64,000 bases of DNA. Source: Castellaniella sp049650445. Its GTDB lineage: Bacteria > Pseudomonadota > Gammaproteobacteria > Burkholderiales > Burkholderiaceae_B. Below are positions 1 through 9,000 of the stretch, one piece after another. Numbering within the stretch: the first letter of the stretch is position 1; every line of letters begins with the position of its first letter. The position numbers were made by a program, and so were the translations under genes. The stretch is taken from assembly GCF_049650445.1 (NCBI RefSeq), contig NZ_JBASAD010000011.1, positions 62,001-126,000 of the forward strand, written 5' to 3'. The notes under the pieces were generated by a model. That model made no database searches. It saw only the letters and a list, made by a program, of their open reading frames with translations, and was not told the origin of the DNA.

Positions 1-280
1 GCGGTTTTTCACGGCCCACTTCGTTGAAGCCGACCCGCTCACGGATCGCCTCGGCCTGCTGTTCAGTCAGACCATCGATGTGGCTGCCGAGCCGATCGAG
101 CAGTGCGCTCCGGTCGTCCAGGGCTGCGGCGGCCAGTGCCCGGGAAAGCGCGTCCGGCGCGTCACGGCCAACGCCCGTCCGGACGACGGAATCGAGCATG
201 TCCCGCCGGCCGAAATGCCGGGTCATGCGGCGGGCGTGCAAAAAACCCGCGAAAAGATTCTTCAGGATGGTGATGTGCAT
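1..280 (-). CDS. mgtA: Mg2+-translocating P-type ATPase, N-terminal fragment (MgtA family)
   Basis: Only the first 93 codons lie in the window; the gene runs off base 1. Reading leftwards from the ATG at 280 (preceded by the ribosome site GGAG), the peptide starts MHITILKNLFAG and later contains DGLTEQQAEAIRERVGFNEV followed by GREKP. That last part is the typical cation-ATPase N-terminal signature (DGL-T-x-x-x-A ... G-x-N-E-V ... E-K-P) found before the first membrane helix of MgtA/MgtB importers. The family moves Mg2+ into the cell at the inner membrane using ATP. The catalytic DKTGT region is outside the window, so the exact ion is inferred. It is transcribed divergently from a TRIC-type channel, with a long, structured spacer between. 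Confidence 0.72.
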   Translation of the reverse strand, partial: MHITILKNLFAGFLHARRMTRHFGRRDMLDSVVRTGVGRDAPDALSRALAAAALDDRSALLDRLGSHIDGLTEQQAEAIRERVGFNEVGREKP

Positions 281-715
281 TGTTATTCTCCTTGACGCCA
301 CCATCCCGTTGAAATCAGGACGGTGGCTTGTAAGGCTGTGGGTCTGGGTTCATGGTTTTTTTAAGGTTCAAGAATCGGAAAATGGATGGGACGCACGCAC
401 GCCAACCGCCTGGAAGCAACGCATCCAGAACGACGCCCGACACAGTGCCCGCCGTCATGGTCGCGACATGACGAACGAACGCCCTCTCGGGGCGATACGA
501 ATGTAAGGAGAGAGACCGGAGGCCGGAGAAGGCCGTCCGGGCTGCCGCCCTGCTCTACGGGCAAGGCGGCGAGAAGACTCGCGGTTACCTTGCCTGCGGG
601 AGGCCGATCAGGGATCGACGACTGGGTAAGTCCACAGGAGGAACTCCGGGAAATGAAGACGGCAAAATTTTAATCCGGGCCCAGGTAAAGAGGCAAGCAT
701 CAAAGGACAGACGCA
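281..715. other. Long divergent intergenic region with strong hairpins
   Basis: About 430 bases lie between the two divergent ion-transport genes with no convincing protein-coding ORF. The clearest structure is at 560-594: outer arms GGCAAGG (560-566) and CCTTGCC (588-594) enclose an inner GCGAG-AAGA-CTCGC hairpin (569-582). The distance from this structure to the mgtA start is about 280 bases, similar to the long 5' leaders known for enterobacterial mgtA. I could not match it to the M-box or another riboswitch consensus by eye, so regulatory function is only inferred. Confidence 0.4.
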
Positions 716-772
716 TTGCGCGGAGCAGCCGGGGGCGATACGCTTGCCGGACCATCTTCCCGGAGCCTCCCT

Positions 773-1414
773 TTGTCCAGCAGCCCCATCACCAACGAAC
801 TCCTGCACGTCCTGTTCATCATCGCCATCGCCGCCGAAGCCATGACCGCTGCGCTGGCGGCCGGGCGGCGGGAAATGGACTGGCTGGGCGTGTGCATGCT
901 GGGCTGCGTCACTGCGCTGGGCGGCGGTTCGGTGCGCGACCTGCTGCTGAATCACCACCCCCTGACATGGATCGCCCACCCGTCCTACCTGCTGATCACC
1001 GGCGGCGCGGCCCTGGTCACCATCGCGCTGGCCCGCTTCATCCACTCGCTGCGGCATCTGTTCCTGTTCCTGGACGCAGTCGGCCTGGTGGTCTTCACGG
1101 TGATCGGCTGCGACATCGCCCTGGGCCTGGGCCTGCCCTGGAGCATCGCCATCGTCTCGGGCATGATCACCGGCTGCGTGGGCGGCGTGCTGCGCGACGT
1201 GCTGTGCAACGAAGTCCCGCTGCTGTTCCGCGCCGAACTCTACGCCACGGTATCCATCGTCGCCGGCGCTCTGTACGTCGGCGGTCTGGCACTGGACCTG
1301 CACCAGGGAGCCGTCACGGGCGGCGCGCTGGCGATCGGCCTGGGGTTGCGGCTGCTGGCCCTGCGCTTCTGCTGGAGCATGCCCAAATTCGTCTATACGC
1401 GGGATCTGCACTGA
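773..1414 (+). CDS. TRIC-family (UPF0126) cation channel-like membrane protein
   Basis: A protein of about 213 residues that is almost entirely hydrophobic helices. It shows the two pseudo-repeated glycine-arginine motifs of the trimeric intracellular cation channel/UPF0126 family: ALGGGSVRDLL in the first half and GCVGGVLRDVL in the second. Family members are homotrimeric K+/cation channels or permeases of the inner membrane. I chose the TTG at 773 because a CGGAG ribosome site sits at 761-765 and the family begins shortly before its first helix. An in-frame ATG at 716 would add 19 poorly hydrophobic residues and is the alternative. It is divergent from the MgtA-type ATPase, which hints at shared ion homeostasis, but that is inference. 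Confidence 0.8.
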   Translation: MSSSPITNELLHVLFIIAIAAEAMTAALAAGRREMDWLGVCMLGCVTALGGGSVRDLLLNHHPLTWIAHPSYLLITGGAALVTIALARFIHSLRHLFLFLDAVGLVVFTVIGCDIALGLGLPWSIAIVSGMITGCVGGVLRDVLCNEVPLLFRAELYATVSIVAGALYVGGLALDLHQGAVTGGALAIGLGLRLLALRFCWSMPKFVYTRDLH

Positions 1415-1513
1415 GGCAAACGCAGTGTACGCAGGGGATACCGTCGATGCGTCCCACGCCTGTTTGCGCGACAATCACCTTCTGACCGCCCATCCAGTCC
1501 CAGGGGACTTCCC

Positions 1514-2125
1514 ATGTTCCTGCATACCCTGCTGCTCATCCTGACGATCCACGCCGTGGCCCTGATATCGCCCGGCCCCGACTTCGCCGTCGTCACCCGC
1601 CTGTCCATCGTCTCGGGCCGCCGCGCCGGCCTGTGGGCGGCGGCGGGGGTCGCCAGCGCCATCGGCCTCTACACCCTGGTCAGCCTGCTGGGCCTGACCC
1701 TGGTACTGGCCGCCCTGCCGGGCCTGTCGCGCGCCCTGTCCATCGCCGGCGCCCTCTACCTGATGTGGCTGGGCATCCAGTGCCTGCGGTCCAAGGGCCA
1801 CATGCCCGAATCGGGTTCCTCCGCCCCGAGCGGGCGGCGCGCCTACGTGACCGGGTTCTTCACTAACCTGCTCAACCCCAAGGCCATGCTGTATTTCGGC
1901 TCCATCCTGTCCCAGGCGGTCACGCCGGATCTGGGTGGCGCGCACCTGGCCGTCGTCTGGACCCTGCTGGTGGCCGAATCCCTGCTGTGGTTCGCCCTGG
2001 TAGCCACGCTGTTCTCGGCCCCGCGCATGCTGCAATGGCTGCGCACCCGCCTGCGCTGGTTCGACCGCGCCATCGGCGTGGTGCTGCTGGGACTGGCGGC
2101 CAAGGTCGGCAGTTCGGGAATGTAG
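1514..2125 (+). CDS. LysE/RhtB family amino-acid exporter
   Basis: 203 residues with about six membrane helices. Near the N-terminus (residues 18-24) is the family signature ISPGPDF, and NPKA occurs at residues 121-124 before a helix, both typical of LysE/RhtB/RhtC translocators that export amino acids or related metabolites. The length matches the family (about 205). The ATG is preceded by GGGGAC at a normal distance. It stands about 100 bases after the TRIC gene in the same direction and converges with miaE. The exported substrate cannot be told from sequence. Confidence 0.88.
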   Translation: MFLHTLLLILTIHAVALISPGPDFAVVTRLSIVSGRRAGLWAAAGVASAIGLYTLVSLLGLTLVLAALPGLSRALSIAGALYLMWLGIQCLRSKGHMPESGSSAPSGRRAYVTGFFTNLLNPKAMLYFGSILSQAVTPDLGGAHLAVVWTLLVAESLLWFALVATLFSAPRMLQWLRTRLRWFDRAIGVVLLGLAAKVGSSGM

Positions 2126-2135
2126 TCGCGCCGGC

Positions 2136-2768
2136 TCAGGCCACCGCCGCTCCGCCGGCCGGACAGCCGCTGTGAAAGCGGAATTCCGCGTCCGGCGACT
2201 CGATCAGTTCCTGCTCAACCTGACGGATTCTAAGCACCGCGCGCTCGACGTCGCGGGCTTCGCCGAAACGCTGCGCGAAGCGCAGATAGCCCTGGTAGTG
2301 GCGGCTTTCCGATTGCAGCAGCCCGGCGTAGAACGCGGCCAGTTCTTCGTCCAGATGCGGCACCAGCGCGGCGAAACGTTCGCATGAACGGGCCTCGATG
2401 AAGGCGCCCACGATCAGCGTATCGACCAGTTTCGCCGGCTCGTGGGTGCGGACCGCCGCCCGCAGCCCGGACGCATAGCGGCTGGCCGTCAAGGGCCGCA
2501 ACGCGATGCCGCGCCGCTTCATCAGGCGCTGCACCTGCTCGTGATGCACCAGCTCCTCACGCGCCAGCTTTGACAGGGCCGCCGACAACTCGGCATCCTG
2601 CCCGTAACGCGCAATCAGGCTCATCGCAGTCGCGGCGGCCTTCAGTTCGCAATTGCGATGGTCGAGCAACAGCACATCCTGCTGCGCCAGCGCGGCCCGC
2701 ACCCAGGCTTCGGGCGTAGGACACGGCAGAAAATCGAGCAGATCGGCGGGCAATGCGGGTGAAATCAT
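2136..2768 (-). CDS. miaE: tRNA-(ms2io6A37) hydroxylase MiaE
   Basis: A 210-residue ferritin-like diiron protein. Iron-ligand motifs can be seen: E41 in CELKAAA, the E72-L-V-H75 ExxH in REELVHHEQ, and later ESRH in LQSESRHYQGY, spaced as in MiaE. The enzyme hydroxylates the isopentenyl side chain of 2-methylthio-N6-isopentenyladenosine at position 37 of tRNAs reading UNN codons, using O2. The start ATG at 2768 lies 14 bases after the MFS gene stop, so the two are probably cotranscribed, although their functions are not obviously linked. It converges with the LysE gene. Confidence 0.88.
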   Translation of the reverse strand: MISPALPADLLDFLPCPTPEAWVRAALAQQDVLLLDHRNCELKAAATAMSLIARYGQDAELSAALSKLAREELVHHEQVQRLMKRRGIALRPLTASRYASGLRAAVRTHEPAKLVDTLIVGAFIEARSCERFAALVPHLDEELAAFYAGLLQSESRHYQGYLRFAQRFGEARDVERAVLRIRQVEQELIESPDAEFRFHSGCPAGGAAVA

Positions 2769-2782
2769 GCGGCAGTCCGAGG

Positions 2783-4015
2783 TCAGTGGGCGGGCGGCGA
2801 CCCGCCGGTCGTATCGGGAGAGGGTGCGGGCCCAGGCATGAAGCGCCAGGCGATCAACCACCCCAGCACCTGCACGGCAAATAGCGTGGCCACGGTGCCG
2901 GGCCAGCCTCCCAGGGTATAGGCGATGCCGCAGCCCCAGGCGCCCACAAAACCGCCGCAATAATACGCCCCGTAATACAGGCCGCTGGCCAGCGATCGGC
3001 CGCTGGTGACCCGGTGGGCGATGAAACTCATCGTCGCCGACTGCGTCACGAACACCCCGCAGGCCGCCACGGCCAGCGCGGCCACGATACCCCAGGCCCA
3101 GGGCACCAGCGCCCCCAGTACGCCCACCGCCGATATCGCGACGGCCGCCAGCACCGTGCGCCGCGAGCCGATGCGCGGAATGAAGCGCCCCGCCATCGGC
3201 GTGACCACCACCCCCAGCAGGTAGACGCTGAAAATATTGGCCAGATCGCCCGAACTGAAGCGGTAAGGCTCTGCCGCCAGGTGCAGGTTGACGAAGGTGA
3301 ACAAGCCCACCAGCGCGAACAGCACCGTGAAGCCCAGCGCGCACGCGGCCTGCAGCGCAGGATTGCGCAGGACCCGGCCCAGCGTCGACAGGCTGTCGGC
3401 AAAACGGGCATTGGCGGTGAAATGGCGCGAAGGCGGCAGGCCGCGCCACACCAGCCAGGCGCCCACCAGATTCAGCACGGCCATCAAGCCGAACGCGGTG
3501 CGCCAGGCCATGAATTCGGCCAGATGCCCCATCAGAAAACGGCCCAGAAAACCGCCCAGCACCGTGCCGGCCACATATCCCGTCATGACCCGCACCATCG
3601 AGGCGCCGCGGAATTCCTCGCCCACGTAGGCGATCACCACCACCGACACACCCGGCACCGCCAGCCCCTGCAGAAAGCGCAGCACCAGCAGACCATGCAC
3701 GGACTGTACCTGCATCATCAGCGCCGTGGGCACGGCCAGCGCGAACACCGATACCGTGATCAGCCATTTGCGCCCCAGGGCGTCGGACAGCATGCCGATG
3801 AACGGCGAGATCAGCGCCACCGCCAGCACCGTCATCCCCACGGCATTGCCGATCTCGACCACCGAAGCGTTCAGATCCCGCTGCAATTCCGGCAGGATGG
3901 ACTGCACCGAATAGACCTGGATGAAGGCGAACACGCCCACCAGCGCCACCGTCAGCAACGGCGGGACGGTGAGGCGGTAATAGTCGTCGGGAGTCGAAGG
4001 AGGAGAAGCGGACAT
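2783..4015 (-). CDS. MFS transporter (about 12 TM, YnfM/Bcr-like)
   Basis: 410 residues with about twelve predicted membrane helices and the major-facilitator motif A, GMLSDALGRK (residues 74-83), in the first cytoplasmic loop. A second motif-A-like loop, PMAGRFIPRIGSRR, follows in the C-terminal half, as expected for two six-helix halves. The layout resembles YnfM-type efflux carriers. It is an inner-membrane proton-coupled transporter with unknown substrate. It is upstream of and close to miaE. No clear ribosome-binding site precedes the ATG at 4015. Confidence 0.85.
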   Translation of the reverse strand: MSASPPSTPDDYYRLTVPPLLTVALVGVFAFIQVYSVQSILPELQRDLNASVVEIGNAVGMTVLAVALISPFIGMLSDALGRKWLITVSVFALAVPTALMMQVQSVHGLLVLRFLQGLAVPGVSVVVIAYVGEEFRGASMVRVMTGYVAGTVLGGFLGRFLMGHLAEFMAWRTAFGLMAVLNLVGAWLVWRGLPPSRHFTANARFADSLSTLGRVLRNPALQAACALGFTVLFALVGLFTFVNLHLAAEPYRFSSGDLANIFSVYLLGVVVTPMAGRFIPRIGSRRTVLAAVAISAVGVLGALVPWAWGIVAALAVAACGVFVTQSATMSFIAHRVTSGRSLASGLYYGAYYCGGFVGAWGCGIAYTLGGWPGTVATLFAVQVLGWLIAWRFMPGPAPSPDTTGGSPPAH

Positions 4016-4095
4016 GGGAAAAGGGCCGGAAGCAGGTGCGAGGGCCCAGCGGGTCCGCAGGGGGTTAGATTAACAGGTGGGGGCTGAGCCGTGTC

Positions 4096-5229
4096 TCACG
4101 CCCGTTCACCAGTTCCCGACAGTTCATAGCTGGTACTGCGTCCCCCTGCTTCCGAACGCCGCAGCACGCCCAACCGGATCAGCTCGCTGATGTCTCGCAG
4201 CGCGGTGTCGGGCGAGCACTTGGCGAGCGCCGCCCATTTCCCACTGGTCAGCTTGCCCTCGAAGCCATCGAGCAGGCGATTCAGCACCCGCACCTGTCGG
4301 GCATTGAGCGAAGCGCCCGACACGCGCTGCCAGAATCTCGCCTTGTCCAATACGGCATCCAGCGACCGATGCGCATGGCCCACTGCCTCGTCCAGCATCC
4401 GCAGGAACCACAGCAGCCACTCGGTCACGTCCAGCGTCCCCTTTTGCGTGCGCTCCAGGATGTCGTAATACGCCTTGCGTTCGCGCTGGATCTGCGCCGA
4501 CAGGCTGTAGAAGCGCTGCGGACTGCCATCGGCCCGGGCCAGCAGCAGGTCGCCGATGGCCCGAGCCACACGGCCATTGCCGTCCTCGAAAGGATGCAGC
4601 GTGACGAACCACAGGTGACCGAGCCCGGCCCGGATCAGTGCCGGCGCCGCCGCATCGGGCGCGTTCACCCAGCCCAGAAAGCGCGCGAGTTCCGCCGGCA
4701 GGCGCGCGGCGGGAGGGGCCTCATAGTGCACTTTCTGGCGACCCACCGGACCGGACACCACCTGCATCGGCCCATGCGCATCATCCCGCCAGGCACCGGT
4801 GACGATCCGGCTCAAACCCGAATATCCCGTCGGAAACAGTGCGGCATGCCATGCGAACAGTCGCTCGACCGTCAGCGGGTCAGCGCTGCGGGCCGTGGCG
4901 TCGATCACCATCTCCACGACACCTTCTACATGTCGATCGGCCGGGGCCAGCGCGCCGATATCCACCCCGAGACGGCGCGCCAGCGACGAGCGCACCGAAG
5001 CGGCGTTCAAATGCTCGCCTTCGATCTCGCTGGTCTTGAGCACGTCGTCCGTCAGCGCGGCCAGGCTGGCCTCGTCACGCAGGCCCAGGCCGACGTCAGC
5101 GAGGCGCCCCAGCAGCAAGCCCTGCGCGCGGCTGACCCGCGACAGGGGCTCGGCCAGCGCCGCCAGATCGTAGCGCCAGTCCGGCCAGTCGGGAGTTTGC
5201 CAGATGTAGAGGTAATCACCACTATTCAT
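4096..5229 (-). CDS. Fic family protein (AMP-transferase) with N-terminal DUF4172 and C-terminal winged helix
   Basis: 377 residues. The N-terminus (YIWQTPDWPDWRYDL) matches the DUF4172 module. T66-S-E-I-E-G71 fits the (S/T)xxxE(G/N) inhibitory helix that precedes the core in class II Fic proteins. The catalytic Fic motif HPFEDGNGRVAR is at 212-223 with its histidine intact. The C-terminal 80 residues look like a winged helix-turn-helix (KWAALAKCSPDTALRDISEL then LRRSEAGGRSTSYEL). The expected activity is transfer of AMP to a target hydroxyl, with the inhibitory helix blocking it. No separate antitoxin is seen. The ATG overlaps a promoter/repeat array described separately, so the mRNA may be leaderless and the protein may regulate itself. 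Confidence 0.9.
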   Translation of the reverse strand: MNSGDYLYIWQTPDWPDWRYDLAALAEPLSRVSRAQGLLLGRLADVGLGLRDEASLAALTDDVLKTSEIEGEHLNAASVRSSLARRLGVDIGALAPADRHVEGVVEMVIDATARSADPLTVERLFAWHAALFPTGYSGLSRIVTGAWRDDAHGPMQVVSGPVGRQKVHYEAPPAARLPAELARFLGWVNAPDAAAPALIRAGLGHLWFVTLHPFEDGNGRVARAIGDLLLARADGSPQRFYSLSAQIQRERKAYYDILERTQKGTLDVTEWLLWFLRMLDEAVGHAHRSLDAVLDKARFWQRVSGASLNARQVRVLNRLLDGFEGKLTSGKWAALAKCSPDTALRDISELIRLGVLRRSEAGGRSTSYELSGTGERA

Positions 5230-5298
5230 GCGGTGATTATGGGGTGGATTTGGTGCGAGAGCAAGGGATTCACCGCAGGGAATGCGGTGATTATGGGG
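5228..5298 (-). promoter_or_regulatory. fic promoter with repeated TGCGGTGA elements
   Basis: On the minus strand TTGCTC (5264-5259), a 17-base spacer and CATAAT (5241-5236) form a sigma70-like promoter. Transcription would begin near 5229, the A of the fic ATG. The 17-mer ATGCGGTGATTATGGGG occurs twice (5228-5244 and 5282-5298). TCACCGCA (5270-5277) and TGCGGTGA (5283-5290) form a perfect inverted repeat with a 5-base gap, just upstream of the -35. These look like operator half-sites. The binding protein is not known; the Fic protein's own winged helix is a candidate. Confidence 0.55.
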
Positions 5299-5380
5299 GT
5301 TATTCGCCGCTCATATGCGGGAGGGATTCAGAATGTCCAACACGCTGTTGGGCAATCCTCACTGCACACACGACCTGGAG

Positions 5381-6091
5381 TCAAACAGTCTGTCCCAGCG
5401 GCAACGCGTTCAGTTCCGCACGAGCATCCCGCCAGGCAGGATAGTGTTGGGCCAGCAACGATATGAACCGCTCATTGTGCGTCGGTTCGATCAGATGGAT
5501 CATTTCATGCACGATCACATATTCAAGCAAGTCACGAGGCTTCTTGGCCAGTTCCGTGTTGAGCCGAATGTGAGCCTGACGATGATTGCAACTACCCCAT
5601 TTGGTTTTCATTCGCTGCAGGAAGTAACCATTGACCTTCACGCCGATCCGTGGCTCCCAGTATTCGATCAAAGGGGCAATGGCCTGATGTAGCAAACCGC
5701 GTTGCCAGCGTCGATAAATGGCTTCGCGCTTGGCTGCATCGGAGCCGGGGCGCACAGACAAGGTGATGCGACGGTGATCCATTTTCACCGCAGGCGGGGC
5801 ATCGCGCTCCAGCACCGAGAGCAGATAGCGGCGTCCCCAGACGTAATGGCTTTCCCTGGTGACGAACTGGCGGTGTGTTTCACGCGCCTGTGTCAGCAAT
5901 TGCGCCTGTTGCTGACGAATCCAGCGCAGTTTGGACGCAGCATAGGCACGTGCCACCTCCAGCCGTGTACCCATCGGGGCCACCAGCGTCACTTTCCCCT
6001 CAGGCGGATGCACAGAAAGATGGACATTCTTCACAGCCTTGAACGTGACGGTGATGTCCAGTTCCCCCAGACGTATGTGCGTCTGCGTCAT
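5381..6091 (-). CDS. M48-type metallopeptidase, YgjP/DUF45 family
   Basis: 236 residues. HEMIH at 195-199 is the zinc-binding HExxH, with a further histidine at 205 in EPTHNERF, and KTKWGSC at 162-168 is the conserved stretch of the YgjP/WLM-related family. The ATG at 6091 overlaps the hsdR TGA by one base (TGATG), so translation is probably coupled. Proteins of this family are often the last gene of type I restriction operons, where their role (perhaps processing or turnover of the restriction subunit) has not been firmly established. A longer upstream reading frame exists but lies inside hsdR. Confidence 0.85.
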   Translation of the reverse strand: MTQTHIRLGELDITVTFKAVKNVHLSVHPPEGKVTLVAPMGTRLEVARAYAASKLRWIRQQQAQLLTQARETHRQFVTRESHYVWGRRYLLSVLERDAPPAVKMDHRRITLSVRPGSDAAKREAIYRRWQRGLLHQAIAPLIEYWEPRIGVKVNGYFLQRMKTKWGSCNHRQAHIRLNTELAKKPRDLLEYVIVHEMIHLIEPTHNERFISLLAQHYPAWRDARAELNALPLGQTV

Positions 6092-9000
6092 CAGTAGCCC
6101 GGCTGATTTCTCAGCAAATCGAATAGTTTGAGCGTGGCCTCGCGGTTGCGTCCGGTCAACGGGTGCAGGAAATTCTGCACGATGCGTTCCTTGGCTTCGT
6201 CGCCACGCCATCCTGCCGGGGCTTCGTCACGCATCACACGATCGATTTTCAGCGCCAGCAAGGCCAACGGGTCTCCGTACTCGGACTGTGTCTCTTTGAC
6301 TACACCATCCGTATCGGGCAGCACATCGCCGGAAATGATGTCAGGCAAATTGCGATAAATCACCAGCGCACCTGCATTGCCGCGCAACATGGCAGATTCA
6401 TTGATATCGTGTTGTTTCGCGCGGTGCTTCTTCAGTATGTCTTCCGCCTTGCTCAGGAATGATTCGTAGGCCTCGGTGCCTTCACGGCTTTGCTGGATCA
6501 GGTCATCGAGCAGCTTGGACATCTGCTCATAAAAGCGCGGATCGGTCAGGCGATCTCGGATGATAGTCTTGCGGACGTTATTGATGATAGTTTCCGCAAT
6601 GGCGTTCTTCGACAGCTTGCCCTTCTCATTGAGTTTCTTGGCGATGGCGTCGTGGATGCCGGTCTCGATAATCAGCTCGGTCAGCGACAGTTCAGCCAAC
6701 TCGCCCAACGCCTGCGCTGGCTCGGCCTGGATATAGGTGTTGATGAGGTGGCGCATGTCGGCCTCATAGGGCTTGATATCCAGCTCTTCGCCGCTGTAAT
6801 GTTTGATGGCCGAACGCACCTCGGCATAGAACTCTGTTTCCCGCCGCAAGGTGTCGGCTTCGCTGTCTGAGTAACCCGCCTCGGTCAGGTTCTGGGCAAT
6901 GTCCGCGAAGGCACGCAGATAGGTCGCCACCGCCTTGTAGAAGGCAATACGCAACGCCTCGCTTTCCAGCAGCGCCTCCGGATCACCAGCGTGACCGCAG
7001 AAATAGTGGATGAATTGCTCCAGCTCATGCGGCTGCGGCACCGGCTCGCACAGGTAATGCAGCGCTTCACGGGCTTCGTCCAGTTGCTTGCGGCCTTCCT
7101 CCAGCCAATTTTTCAGATGAACGTTGTTGTCGCCGCCATTGCCAGCATCGATGTCCAACTCGTCGGAGCTGTACACCGCAATGGCCTGCTGCACGTCACC
7201 GAAAAGCTCCTTGTAATCGACGATATGGCCATAGTCCTTGTCGTCACCGTCAAGCCGGTTAGTACGGCAGATGGCCTGGAACAGGTTATGGTCGTGCAGC
7301 TCGTTGTCCAGGTAGATATAGGTGCAACTGGGGGCATCAAAGCCGGTAAGCAGCTTGCTGACCACGATCAGCAGCTTCATGTTGGCCGGTTCCTCGATGA
7401 AGCGGCGCTTGGTTTCGTCTTCGTACTGCTTGATGGTCTGGCCAGTACGCAACACATGCTGCTTGTAGGTGTCGAACTTGTAGCGCTCGTCGCTGCCGGC
7501 CGATTCTTTCGAGATGGCAACCGGGTTGGATTCGTACGAGGTGATGATGCCCACATAGGGGCCGAAATGCGTGTTCTGGAACAACCGGAAGTAATGGCAG
7601 GCATCATAGATAGAAGCCGCCACCAGAATCGCCGTGCCGCGGTCATTGTCCAGACGAGGCTTGAGGCTGAAATCCTCAATGAGGTTGGCAACGATGCGAT
7701 CCTTGCGTTCCTTGGCGCTCATCAGCTCTTCCATCGTGGCCCAGCGCTTACGCAGGATGGATTTTTGGAAGTTGTTCAGTCCGCGCGTTTTCTTCTCGAA
7801 CCAGGCATCGATGGCCTTGCGTGAAGTCAGCCGCTGCGGCACATCGCGGGCCTCGTATTTCAAATCCAGCACCACCTTGTCGGCCACCGCTTCGTGGAAC
7901 TTGTAGGTGTGGATATACGTGCCGAACACTTCACGGGTGGTTTGCCGATCCTTACGCAACAACGGTGTGCCGGTGAAGCCGATGAAGATGGCGTCGGCCA
8001 GCCAGCGCTTCATCTGCTTGTTCATGTTGCCGCCCTGGGTGCGGTGGCACTCGTCCACGAATACATAGAAACGCCCATGGATGGGCGGTGGCTCGCCCTT
8101 GAGATCGGCCGCATCGAACTTGTGGATCAGCGCGCACAACAAGCGCGGTGTGGTGGCACCGAGTTTTTGCACGAAGTCTGCGCGTGAAGTGATGCGCGGG
8201 GGAGCCGATCCCTCGCCGATCACCCCGGCATTGCGCATCACGCCTTCGATCTGCTTGTCCAGCTCGTCGCGGTCCGTCACCACCAACACCCGTGCCTGCG
8301 GGTCATGCTCCAGCAACCACTTGGCCAACAACACCATCAGGATGCTCTTGCCGCTGCCCTGGGTGTGCCAGATCACGCCACCCTCGCGTTTGGCGATGCG
8401 TTCCTGCGCGGCCTTGATGCCCTGGTACTGGTGCTGCCGGGGCACCTTCTTGAAACCCGCATCGAAGATCACGAAGTTGCGGATCAAATCCAGCAACCGC
8501 GCCTTCTCACACATCTGGGCCAGCGGGCGATCCAGCAATGCGCCCACCGTTGCCATGGCTGACGGTTGCTCATCCTTCCACTGCACGAAGAACTGTTCCG
8601 GTGTGCCGGTGGTGCCGTAGCGCAAACCTTGCGCATCGCTGCCCGCCAGCAGCAACTGCACGGTGCTGAAGAAGCCCTGATTGAAGGTTTCCTCCTGATT
8701 GCTGCACAACTGGCGAATACCATCGCCCACATCGACCGAGCTGCGCTTGAGCTCGATCACCACCACCGCCAGGCCATTGATGTACAAAACGATGTCCGGC
8801 CGGCGGGTGCTCCCGCCCCGCAGCGTCACTTCCTCAGCCAGCGCGAAGTGATTGAGCTCGGGCTGCGCCCAGTCGATCAACTGCACTGTCTCATGCGATT
8901 GGCCCGCCGCGATCCGCACCGGCACGCCGTAGCGAAGTAACTGATAGGTGCGCAGATTGGCCTGATAGGGCGTGATGCCTGTGACATCCACCGCGATTTC

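Noticed and set aside
500..660. M-box, cobalamin or glycine riboswitch upstream of mgtA/TRIC
   Set aside because: Hairpins exist, but I could not match the conserved core bases of any of these classes on either strand.
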